Of a stretch of 64,000 bases of DNA, positions 1 to 8,094 are shown one piece after another (positions within the stretch are counted from its first letter, which is position 1; each line of letters starts with the position of its first letter). The stretch is from Spirosoma aerolatum (GTDB lineage: Bacteria; Bacteroidota; Bacteroidia; Cytophagales; Spirosomataceae). The notes under the pieces are model-generated. The model had not been told where the DNA came from and did no database searches. It saw nothing but the letters and a program-made list of their open reading frames with translations. The stretch covers positions 1,685,001-1,749,000 of the forward strand of contig NZ_CP020104.1 of NCBI RefSeq assembly GCF_002056795.1, in the 5' to 3' direction. The position numbers and the translations under genes are program-made.

Positions 1-306
1 GGTCCATATGCCCATCGTTGGCTCAACAATCGCATCGGTAACAACACTGCAATAGGGCTTCACCCGCTGCATGTTGGTACCAAACCGGGCCACTGCCGTA
101 ACAGTCAGTGCGGTGGTGTCGATAACGGTCTGACCACTGACTAGTACCGTCCGGTGATCGGAGCCGAGCAGGTCAAAAAAGGTCATGAAACACTGGTTAC
201 GGCCCGTGATCAGTAAACCCGATTCGTCGATGGGTTCTTTGCCGCAGGAGAGCAGCCCGACCAAGGCCAGAATACCAAAGAATTTATAGACAAATGTTGG
301 TTTCAT
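1..306 (-). CDS. Partial surface lipoprotein downstream of SusD
   Basis: Open frame of 102 codons that starts with ATG at 306 and runs off the left edge, so only the N-terminus is present. It begins with a short basic stretch, a hydrophobic segment and a lipobox (GLLSC, Cys at about residue 21), so the mature protein should be a lipidated envelope protein. It lies 28 bp downstream of the SusD-like gene on the same strand and is probably the third gene of the susC-susD operon. Such third genes often encode surface glycan-binding lipoproteins (SusE/SusF-like or DUF families). The family cannot be named from this fragment; a glycan-binding role is inferred from position only. Confidence 0.75.
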   Translation of the reverse strand, partial: MKPTFVYKFFGILALVGLLSCGKEPIDESGLLITGRNQCFMTFFDLLGSDHRTVLVSGQTVIDTTALTVTAVARFGTNMQRVKPYCSVVTDAIVEPTMGIWT

Positions 307-334
307 AATGATAAGGTTATTGGCTTACAATGGA

Positions 335-2062
335 TTAAAGCCACGGCTCATTCTGGGTGATTTTCGAGTTGACTTCGATTTCGCCGGTTGGAATCTGGAA
401 AATGTAATACCGCTGGTAGTTCCGGTCGGGGGCGTTCACAAACTCGTCGCGGATACGGGTGCCCTGCGAATCATAAAGAACCTGTCCGTTGGGGGCGGGC
501 CAGATTTCTTCGGCTTTGCGCCAGCGACGGATATCGAAGAAGCGGTGGCCTTCGCCAACCAGTTCAACGATGCGCTCCTGTTCGATGGCTTTAAAGAAAT
601 CAGCTTTCGTGGCAAACTTGGCCTGATTCAGCGCGGGTAAGTTGCCCCGCCGACGGATGCGGTCGAGCAGCGTAAACAGTTCTGCCGTTGGCCCTCCGTT
701 GACTTCGTTGACGGCTTCGGCATACATCAGCCAAACGTCGGGCAGGCGCATCATATAAATGTCCTGCGGACCGTCGCTGCGTCCAATGCCCCCCGTCTGC
801 CGTACCCACTTGCGGAAGATATACCCGGCCGGAGCTCCATCGTAGTTGATGTAGGTGACCCCATCGCGGCTACCGAAGCGGAAGGGAATGCTATCCTGCA
901 CCGTCAGCCCATCGGTCGAGAGTCGGAGCATTTTCTGTTCATCCCACAGCATGGTGGCCCGCATGCGGTAGTCCCGCCCAACGTACGATTTTGGATTAGT
1001 CGCACTATTGGTTTGTGTGGTATTTTTCGAGAGGATAAGTGGTGGGGCAAAATCGCCGGTGCTGATGAGCTGATAGCGGTTGGCTAGTCGGTAGGTGGGC
1101 GCAACCCAGCATTGGGCATTACCCGTGTTGCGGGTGCCAAAGTCGCGCATCAGTTCCTCGCCCTGGCTCAACAGAGGCCCGCCAAACTGTACCGAGAAGA
1201 TGATTTCGGGATCATACTCGTTGAAATACTGAAACAGGTGCCAGTAGTTTGGATTATCGATCGGACCCGGATCGCCACCCCGGAAGAGCGGGATGTTCTT
1301 GTCGATGATTTTCTTGAAGTCAGCGGCAGCAGCTGTGTAATGTTTTTGGGCATCGGCACTGTTACCTGCGGTTTTCATCCAACAGGCCCAGAACAGATTG
1401 ACTTTGCCACTGAAGGCCCAGGCTGCCAGTTTGGTCGCCCGACCCAGATTGTCACCCGTGTAGCTTTCGGGTAATACGTTGGCTGCAAAACTCAGATCGG
1501 CCAGAACCGAATCTTTCACAACTGCCCTTGGCGTGCGGGTGAGCGAATAGGCTTCGGTATTCCCGTCCAGTTTCTTGTTGAAGAATGGTACATCGCCCCA
1601 CAGGTCGATGAGTCGAAAATAATTCAGAGCCCGGATAAACCGTACTTCACCAACAAGGCGGTTCATCAGCGCCAGATCGGACTGCGATTTCAGATTGGCC
1701 CGTAAGGTATTGATGTTGCCCAGCACGTAATTGGCCCGGTTGATGGCCCGGTAGCAGTCGCTCCACAAAAAGCCAAAATTGCCGCTTGAGCCAATCGCAC
1801 CAGGGCTAAACGAGCCCTGGTTGTTGCTGGTGCCCCGCGTGTGAACAAACTCCCCGGCTCCATCGAAATAATAGTCCCGGTCGAAGGTAGTCCGGTTGGC
1901 TTCGTACACACCATTAACAGCGAAAATGGCATCGTCGGTCGTTTTCCAGAATAAATCCGACGAAAGCTGGGTGGTGGGGACCTGCTCAAGCAAGTCCTCG
2001 GTACAGGCCGTTATCAGGAAGGCAAGACCCAGCAGAAGAGATAAAGAAGTCAGTCGTTTCAT
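335..2062 (-). CDS. SusD/RagB-family nutrient-binding lipoprotein
   Basis: 575 residues with a lipoprotein signal (LAFLITAC, lipid-anchored Cys at about residue 20). The N-terminal half has the SusD-like features around LFWKTTDDAIFAVNGVY and the RAINRANYVL helix. The C-terminal half has the family hallmarks RLPDVWLMYAEAVNE and ERIVELVGEGHRFFDIRRW. SusD-like proteins sit on the cell surface, cap the SusC channel and capture oligosaccharides. The gene starts 9 bp after the SusC-like stop, in the usual susC-susD order. The polymer bound cannot be read from the sequence; the neighbouring lyase and GH88 genes suggest uronic-acid oligosaccharides. Confidence 0.95.
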   Translation of the reverse strand: MKRLTSLSLLLGLAFLITACTEDLLEQVPTTQLSSDLFWKTTDDAIFAVNGVYEANRTTFDRDYYFDGAGEFVHTRGTSNNQGSFSPGAIGSSGNFGFLWSDCYRAINRANYVLGNINTLRANLKSQSDLALMNRLVGEVRFIRALNYFRLIDLWGDVPFFNKKLDGNTEAYSLTRTPRAVVKDSVLADLSFAANVLPESYTGDNLGRATKLAAWAFSGKVNLFWACWMKTAGNSADAQKHYTAAAADFKKIIDKNIPLFRGGDPGPIDNPNYWHLFQYFNEYDPEIIFSVQFGGPLLSQGEELMRDFGTRNTGNAQCWVAPTYRLANRYQLISTGDFAPPLILSKNTTQTNSATNPKSYVGRDYRMRATMLWDEQKMLRLSTDGLTVQDSIPFRFGSRDGVTYINYDGAPAGYIFRKWVRQTGGIGRSDGPQDIYMMRLPDVWLMYAEAVNEVNGGPTAELFTLLDRIRRRGNLPALNQAKFATKADFFKAIEQERIVELVGEGHRFFDIRRWRKAEEIWPAPNGQVLYDSQGTRIRDEFVNAPDRNYQRYYIFQIPTGEIEVNSKITQNEPWL

Positions 2063-2071
2063 GCGTGAAAA

Positions 2072-5000
2072 CTAAAAGCTGAGGTTTAGGCCGAACGAAT
2101 ACGATTTCAGCAGTGGGAACGGGTCATCGTTATTATCGGCATCGGTCACGCTGGTACTTTTTTCTGGATCGACGCCCCGATATCGGGTGAAGGTTAGCAG
2201 GTTCTCGGCCGTGACGTAGACCCGAATCCGGCTCATGCCAATGCGGCTGGCATATTTGCTGGGGACATTGTAACCCGCCTGAATATTTTTCAGTCGCAGG
2301 TAGCTGAAGTCGTCCAGCCAGAATGTCGACTCCGCCTGGTTGTTTCCGCCCGATCCGGTGAGGAGCCGGGGAAGGGTAGCGCCCCGATTATCCAGGCTCC
2401 AGGAGTTGTACCAGTGGTAATCCTGAAAGGCGTTCCGGGCCGAGGGAACGTTGACCTGATTGAACGGTTCCAGCCAGAAGTCTTTCCGTCCCGTAGCCGC
2501 CTGCCACAGAATGCTGACATCGAAGCCGCGCCAGTTGCCGAACAGGTTCAGCCCATAGGTCGATACGGGTTGATCGCGGTTAAATTGAGGTTGCGCCTGT
2601 CGGTCCTCGTCGGTGATCTGTCCGTCGCCGTTCAGGTCCTTGTAAAGAATATCGCCGGGTGCGAAGTACTGCCCCTGGAAGGGCGCATTGGCGATGTCTT
2701 CCCAACTTTGGGCAATCCCCGTCGATACCCGGCTGTAGGCGAAGTGATAGGGTAGGTTCAGGTAGGTATAGCCCTTACTCAGAAACTCGTTCCACTCCAG
2801 CAATCGGTTCCGGTTGTAGGCAAAGTTCAGGGTAGCCCCTACGTTGGCATCCCGGATTTTGGAGCGATAGGTCACGTTTAGTTCAACCCCACGGTTCTGG
2901 AGTTTACCGATGTTTACCCGTGGTGCATTATAACCCGACAGGAAGGTCGACAAGGACGACGGCCGGATCATACCCGTGGTCAACTTCTGGTACAGGTCGA
3001 GTTCGCTGGTTAACCGGCCACCGAAGAAGCCCAGATCCAGACCGACGTTGGTCACGTTGGTTTCTTCCCAGGAGAAATCTTCGTTGATGATCTTTGCCGA
3101 ACTGAAGCCTTTGACAATCTTACCGTTGAAGATGTAGTTGGTCAGGTTAAAGATATCCCGTTGCTCGTATCGGCCTACGCCTGAGTTATTTCCCAACTTA
3201 CCGATTGATGCCCGCAGTTTACCCGACGATACCACCGACGAGAACCGTTTGAAGAACGACTCGTCGGAGAAACGCCAGCCTGCCGATGCCGATGGAAAGA
3301 AACCGTACTGGAATCCGGGCAGAAACTTACTGGAACCGTCATAGCGGGCATTGACTTCGAACAGGTACTTGTCGTTGATTACGTAATTGATACGGCCAAT
3401 GCCCGACCGGAGCCCTTCGGCATCGGAGTTCCCCCCCGCCGATTGGGTTGTCGTTAAGGCGGCATCGATTTCGCTCAGGAGTGGGTTGATTCGGTCCTGG
3501 CGGCTGGCCGATAGGTTTCGATTGAACCAGTATTCTTCGGTATAAGCGCCTAAAAGGCTCAATTGATGGTTGCCAAACAGAGTTTTGTTGTAGGTGATCC
3601 GGCCCTGAAGCAGCGTTTTATAGCCTGAGTTAACGGCATTGCTAATGCCCGCGCTGGCGGCTACCAGGGTTCGTGCCAACTGGCCCGTCTGGAAGTTCCA
3701 CTCGTCGGTAGGATCGGAGTAGCTTTTGGTGAACTGGTTGTAATAACGAAGGCCATAATCGCCCCGGACGGTCAGACCTGAAATGGGCGTCCATTCGCCA
3801 TAGAGGTTCCCGTTGAACTCCTGCCGGTCGCGGAAGTTGTGGTTGACCTCGAATTGGGAAAGCATGTTGCGGGCAAAGGCATCTTCGCCGTACGCCATAA
3901 TACCTCCATACTGGCCAGTGGCTGAGTTGTAGGGCAGAATCCCCGCAACGGCGTAGCGAATATCATAACCTGCCGTGCCGGTATAGGTAATGAATCCTTC
4001 TGAGTTGGCATACTTCTGATTCGACCACTGACCATCGGTTCGGATACCCACCTTGACGTTGTCGCGAATTTTGTAGTCCAGATTGAAACGGGTATTAAAC
4101 CGTTTGTAGTCGTGGTTGATCAGGACACCCAGTTCGTCGTAGAGCCCAGCCGACAGGTAAAAGTTCATCTTGTCGTTGCCGCCCGATGCCGAAATGTTGT
4201 GTGTCTGAATCCGGCCGTGATCGCGCAGAATGGTTTTCCACCAGTCGGTATTAGGGTATTTGATGGGGTCGACCAGCCCTTTCGAGAGCCATTCTTCAAC
4301 GGTTCCGTAGCGATAGGTGGTCGAGGACGCACCGGCTCCCGATGCCCGCAGGTGCATGGTCAGCGAACGGGGGTAGTCGGCAAAGTAATTGTAGAAATTG
4401 GTTGGCTGTGAGAGACCATACGTACCCGTGTAGTTGATCTGTGCTTTCTTGTTCTGCGACCCGTTTTTAGTTGTGATCAGCACTACCCCGTTCGATGCCC
4501 GTGACCCATAAACCGACGCTGAAGCGGCATCTTTCAGGACCGAAATGCTGGCCACGTCGTTCATGTCGATCCGGTTGATGTCGACATCGGGCATCCCATC
4601 GACCACGATCAGCGGACCGGAATTATTGACGGTACCCAATCCCCGAATGATCAGCGCGGCCCCACTACGCCCCGCCTGCCCCGTCGACTGCTGAACTGAT
4701 AGCCCCGGTACTAAGCCCGATAGCCCCGACGATACGTTGGCAACCGCCCGGCTCGAAATTTTGTCGTCGATGGTAATGGCGGCAACGGCCCCCGTCAGGT
4801 TCTCTTTCTTCTGCGTGCCATAGCCGACGACCACCACTTCGTTCAGGGTTTTGATGTCGGGGGCCATCGTAATATCGAGCGTGGTCTGGCTGGTGACGGC
4901 GACTTCCTGTCCCAGATAACCGATGGCCGATACCACCAATGTCCCTCCGCCAGTCGGCAGATTGATCGTGAATTTGCCGTCGGCATCGGAAGTGGTTCCC

Positions 5001-5185
5001 GACTTGGCATCGCCTTTCAGCACGACGGTGGCACCGGGCAGACCGGTTCCTTTTTCGTCGAGAATGCGGCCATTGAATCGGTAGCTTTGAGTTGCCTGCC
5101 CCCAAACGTCTCCATACAGCAGCAGGAGAGGCAGCCACCCATACATTACCAAATGCAGAAATTTGGAAGATAAAGGTTTACGCAT
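2072..5185 (-). CDS. SusC/RagA-family TonB-linked outer membrane protein
   Basis: The frame is open from 5464, but the start is placed at ATG 5185 because the signal peptide (MRKPLSSKF, then a hydrophobic run to DVWGQA) begins there; this gives 1037 residues. Domain order: signal peptide, CarboxypepD_reg-like beta-sandwich (about 30-115, GRILDEKGTGLPGATV), TonB plug with the SusC signature VVVGYGTQKKENLTGA and GLGTVNNSGPLIVVDGMPD, then a 22-strand-type barrel ending in SFGLNLSF. It imports oligosaccharides across the outer membrane using TonB energy, paired with the adjacent SusD-like lipoprotein. Two 26-bp direct repeats at 5268-5334 probably form the control region. Confidence 0.96.
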   Translation of the reverse strand: MRKPLSSKFLHLVMYGWLPLLLLYGDVWGQATQSYRFNGRILDEKGTGLPGATVVLKGDAKSGTTSDADGKFTINLPTGGGTLVVSAIGYLGQEVAVTSQTTLDITMAPDIKTLNEVVVVGYGTQKKENLTGAVAAITIDDKISSRAVANVSSGLSGLVPGLSVQQSTGQAGRSGAALIIRGLGTVNNSGPLIVVDGMPDVDINRIDMNDVASISVLKDAASASVYGSRASNGVVLITTKNGSQNKKAQINYTGTYGLSQPTNFYNYFADYPRSLTMHLRASGAGASSTTYRYGTVEEWLSKGLVDPIKYPNTDWWKTILRDHGRIQTHNISASGGNDKMNFYLSAGLYDELGVLINHDYKRFNTRFNLDYKIRDNVKVGIRTDGQWSNQKYANSEGFITYTGTAGYDIRYAVAGILPYNSATGQYGGIMAYGEDAFARNMLSQFEVNHNFRDRQEFNGNLYGEWTPISGLTVRGDYGLRYYNQFTKSYSDPTDEWNFQTGQLARTLVAASAGISNAVNSGYKTLLQGRITYNKTLFGNHQLSLLGAYTEEYWFNRNLSASRQDRINPLLSEIDAALTTTQSAGGNSDAEGLRSGIGRINYVINDKYLFEVNARYDGSSKFLPGFQYGFFPSASAGWRFSDESFFKRFSSVVSSGKLRASIGKLGNNSGVGRYEQRDIFNLTNYIFNGKIVKGFSSAKIINEDFSWEETNVTNVGLDLGFFGGRLTSELDLYQKLTTGMIRPSSLSTFLSGYNAPRVNIGKLQNRGVELNVTYRSKIRDANVGATLNFAYNRNRLLEWNEFLSKGYTYLNLPYHFAYSRVSTGIAQSWEDIANAPFQGQYFAPGDILYKDLNGDGQITDEDRQAQPQFNRDQPVSTYGLNLFGNWRGFDVSILWQAATGRKDFWLEPFNQVNVPSARNAFQDYHWYNSWSLDNRGATLPRLLTGSGGNNQAESTFWLDDFSYLRLKNIQAGYNVPSKYASRIGMSRIRVYVTAENLLTFTRYRGVDPEKSTSVTDADNNDDPFPLLKSYSFGLNLSF

Positions 5186-5536
5186 AGCAATAAAAGGATG
5201 CTTAAAAATTGCTTGATGGGGCAATATTAGACGGCATGTGAATAAAAAATATGGGAATAATCTAAATCGAACGGTCTGTCCACCTCTTTGAACGCTTTTT
5301 AACCCTACCGAACGATTTGTCCTCTTTTTTGAACATTCAGCGTAATTCGCAAACCAGTGGGTGATGCTAAACTTGCAACAGGAAAATGATGCGATGTAAA
5401 GGCGGGTGAAAAAAGACAAGTTTACCATAACAATAGCCGAGGCTGGGTCACTGATGTTACTCATCAGTCTCCTTATTTATATGCTGTCGCTGATGCTGTA
5501 GTTGTATTGGTTTATCAGATTGTTTATAAAGAAGCT
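5186..5536. promoter_or_regulatory. Divergent control region between susC-like and lyase genes
   Basis: A 351-bp AT-rich gap between the leftward susC-like gene and the rightward lyase operon. It has no credible ORF of its own; the open frame reaching into it from susC lacks a signal peptide. It holds the paired operator-like repeats at 5268-5293 and 5309-5334 and must contain both outward promoters, although no clean TAnnTTTG box was identified for either. Confidence 0.6.
5268..5334 (-). promoter_or_regulatory. Two 26-bp direct repeats, candidate HTCS operator
   Basis: Read on the minus strand, 5334-5309 and 5293-5268 both begin GTTCAAA, contain GGACA and end CGTTCG; 20 of 26 positions match. 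Start-to-start distance is 41 bp, about four helical turns, which would put both copies on the same face of the helix. They lie 83-150 bp upstream of the chosen susC-like start. Direct repeats are the usual binding geometry of AraC-type domains such as the one ending the nearby HTCS (8095-12264). The assignment to that regulator is inference. Confidence 0.6.
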
Positions 5537-6718
5537 ATGAATACGCTGATCCGGCTTTTTGCTCTACTTAGTTGGTCGTGCCTGATGGCACCCGTTTACG
5601 CTCAGTCGCCAGAACGAGCGCTGGTACTGACTACGCTGAAACCTGTTGTACTGGCAGAAGTTCGGTGGGCCATGCAGCAACAACCGATAACTGTAACCGC
5701 GCAAACGTCGGCCCGAAGTGCGGGTGGAAAGCATGACTTCTTTTCAGAGGGGGATTACTGGTGGCCCGATACAGCCAACCCACAGGGGCCTTACATCCAG
5801 CGCGACGGCATGACCAACCCCGATAATTTTGTGGCTCATCGGCAGGCAATGATTCGGTTCAGTCGGATTGTCGGGGTACTGGCATCGGCCTATGTCATTA
5901 CAAACGATGAAACCTATGTTCGGCAGGCATTTCGGCATTTGACGGCCTGGTTTGTGGATCCGGCTACGCGGATGAATCCATCCTTATTGTATGCGCAGGC
6001 AATTAAAGGGCGATTCACAGGGCGCGGGATTGGCATTATCGACACCATTCACCTGATGGAAGTGGCGCAGGGCGTTCGGGTACTGGAAAAGGCCAAAAGT
6101 GCGGATAAGATAACCGTTGCGGCCATCCGGCGCTGGTTTGCGGACTACCTGACCTGGTTGACCACGCATCCGTATGGGAAAGACGAAATGAACGCCAAAA
6201 ATAATCATGGCACCTGCTGGGTGATGCAGGTGGCGGCTTTTGCCCGGTTGACCCGGAATGATTCGCTGATGACCGTCTGTCGGAATCGGTACAAAACTGT
6301 GCTGCTTCCCGATCAGATGGCAGCCGATGGGAGTTTCCCGCTGGAGCTTCGCCGGACCAAACCGTATGGCTATTCGATTTTCAACCTGGATGCCATGACC
6401 ACCATCTGCCAGATTTTATCGACATCTACGGATAACCTTTATGCTTATCAAACAACCGATGGACGGGGAATCCGGAAAGGTATTGCGTACCTATATCCGT
6501 TTATTGAGGATAAGTCGAACTGGCCGTTGAAGCCCGATGTGATGTACTGGAACGACTGGCCGGTAGCACAGCCGTTTCTGGTATTTGGCGCGGTTGCATT
6601 CGATCAAAAAACCTGGCTTGGGACCTGGAAAAAGCTGGACCATAACCCGCAAGTGGACGAAGTGATTCGTAATCTGCCCATCCGTAATCCGATTATCTGG
6701 TTAACCGAAACCTTATGA
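5537..6718 (+). CDS. Alginate-lyase-family polysaccharide lyase
   Basis: Start set at ATG 5537 (393 residues) because a signal peptide (MNTLIRLFALLSW to VYAQSP) begins there; the frame is open from 5507. The mature protein is an all-helical alginate_lyase (PF05426) type domain: FFSEGDYWWPD near the N-terminus, the substrate-cleft motif NNHGTCW (Asn-His pair) in the middle and RRTKPYGYSIFNLDAM with a likely catalytic Tyr. Such enzymes cut uronic-acid polymers by beta-elimination, leaving a 4,5-unsaturated uronate. The stop overlaps the GH88 start (ATGA), so the two are translationally coupled. Whether the substrate is alginate, glucuronan or another polyuronide cannot be told. Confidence 0.88.
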   Translation: MNTLIRLFALLSWSCLMAPVYAQSPERALVLTTLKPVVLAEVRWAMQQQPITVTAQTSARSAGGKHDFFSEGDYWWPDTANPQGPYIQRDGMTNPDNFVAHRQAMIRFSRIVGVLASAYVITNDETYVRQAFRHLTAWFVDPATRMNPSLLYAQAIKGRFTGRGIGIIDTIHLMEVAQGVRVLEKAKSADKITVAAIRRWFADYLTWLTTHPYGKDEMNAKNNHGTCWVMQVAAFARLTRNDSLMTVCRNRYKTVLLPDQMAADGSFPLELRRTKPYGYSIFNLDAMTTICQILSTSTDNLYAYQTTDGRGIRKGIAYLYPFIEDKSNWPLKPDVMYWNDWPVAQPFLVFGAVAFDQKTWLGTWKKLDHNPQVDEVIRNLPIRNPIIWLTETL

Positions 6719-7920
6719 AAACAACTAGACTATTTCTTGCTCTACTTTTTACGACACTTCTGCTACCGGGCTTTGTGCCGGATACGCTGATCAAATCACT
6801 TTTCCGGGATGCGGAACAGCAGACCCGGCTGATGCTGGCGGAGGTTGCTAAAACAACTCAGGAATCGGCCAATAAGAAACCAGCTCTGGTATCGCCACGG
6901 ACGCTGGACAAAGCCGGTGCCTTGCAACTTGTACCTGCCCGCGACTGGACGAGTGGTTTCTTTCCGGGTGAACTCTGGTATCTTTATGAATACACTGGTC
7001 AGCGCGAATGGGCTGAATTGGCCCGGCGGTACACGGCCAATCTGGAAAGTGAAAAAATGAACGCTGGAACGCACGATATGGGTTTTAAGCTGTATTGCAG
7101 CTATGGCAATGGTTACCGACTGACCGGCGAGACAAACGACAAAACTGTTATTATTCAGGGTGCCCGGACGCTCATAAAGCGGTTCAAACCAACGGCCGGA
7201 ATCATCCGTTCCTGGGATCACCATAAGGATGTCTGGCAATGTCCGGTCATTATCGACAACATGATGAATCTGGAACTGCTGTTTGCTGCCACACGCCTTA
7301 CGGGCGATTCTACCTTTTATAAAATCGCCGTAACCCACGCCAAAACAACGATCAAAAACCATTATCGGCCCGACAACAGTTCGTACCATGTGGTTGATTA
7401 TGACACCCTAACCGGGAAGGTGATCAGGAAAAATACGCACCAGGGCTATAGCGACGAATCGGCCTGGTCGAGGGGGCAGGCTTGGGGGTTATACGGCTAC
7501 ACGATGTGCTACCGCGAAACGAAAGATCCGCAATTTTTGAAACAGGCCGAAGCCATTGCCCGCTACATGCTCAGCCACCCGCATATGCCTGCCGACCTGG
7601 TGCCTTATTATGATTTCGATGCACCGGGTATTCCGTCTGAACCCCGCGATGTATCGGCGGCTACTATCATGGCTTCAGCCTTGTATGAACTAAGTACGTA
7701 TGTGCCCAAAGCGTCGTATCGCGCCAAAGCAGACCAGGTGATCGCCAGTCTCGCAAAGAACTATCGATCACCAATGGGACAAAATCACGGCTTTTTGCTG
7801 GCGCATAGTACCGGCTCAAAAACCAGCGAAATTGATGTGCCGCTGGTCTATGCCGACTATTATTTTCTGGAGGCATTGCTTCGGTCCAAAAAGCTGAATG
7901 AAAAGAAGCCGTTGTTTTGA
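6715..7920 (+). CDS. GH88 unsaturated glucuronyl hydrolase
   Basis: 401 residues with an N-terminal signal or anchor segment (RLFLALLFTTLLLPGF). The (alpha/alpha)6-barrel motifs of GH88 are clear: DWTSGFFPGELWYLYEYT, THDMGF and IDNMMNLELLF (the two conserved aspartates), and HQGYSDESAWSRGQAWGLYGY. GH88 hydrates the 4,5 double bond left by a polysaccharide lyase and so releases the terminal uronate. It overlaps the upstream lyase gene by 4 bp, which fits a lyase-then-hydrolase pathway for one polymer. Length is normal for the family (about 370-400). Confidence 0.95.
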   Translation: MKTTRLFLALLFTTLLLPGFVPDTLIKSLFRDAEQQTRLMLAEVAKTTQESANKKPALVSPRTLDKAGALQLVPARDWTSGFFPGELWYLYEYTGQREWAELARRYTANLESEKMNAGTHDMGFKLYCSYGNGYRLTGETNDKTVIIQGARTLIKRFKPTAGIIRSWDHHKDVWQCPVIIDNMMNLELLFAATRLTGDSTFYKIAVTHAKTTIKNHYRPDNSSYHVVDYDTLTGKVIRKNTHQGYSDESAWSRGQAWGLYGYTMCYRETKDPQFLKQAEAIARYMLSHPHMPADLVPYYDFDAPGIPSEPRDVSAATIMASALYELSTYVPKASYRAKADQVIASLAKNYRSPMGQNHGFLLAHSTGSKTSEIDVPLVYADYYFLEALLRSKKLNEKKPLF

Positions 7921-7987
7921 ACGAGTTGGTATTGGATTGACAAATGTTTTCCAACAACTAATACACTGTAATTTAAGTCTTTAATTA

Positions 7988-8078
7988 TTTTCTGTCATTC
8001 CGACGAAGGAGGAATCTTCGGGTAAGGGAGAAAAACTATACTATCTAAAGATTCCTCCTTCGTCGGAATGACAGAAAA
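7988..8078. repeat. Perfect 31-bp inverted repeat in convergent gap
   Basis: Arms 7988-8018 and 8048-8078 are exact reverse complements over 31 bp with a 29-bp loop; the core reads CATTCCGACGAAGGAGGAAT. It fills most of the gap between the GH88 stop (7920) and the HTCS stop (8095). It can act as a bidirectional terminator, but arms this long and perfect also fit a dispersed REP/MITE-like element. A shorter relative with core AAGGAAGAATCTTA lies at 31701-31759. Confidence 0.8.
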
Positions 8079-8094
8079 CTTACATTACACTGTA

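Noticed and set aside
5186..5464. N-terminal extension of the SusC-like frame by 93 residues
   Set aside because: The extension has no family similarity, would place the signal peptide inside the protein, and overlaps the operator-like repeats.
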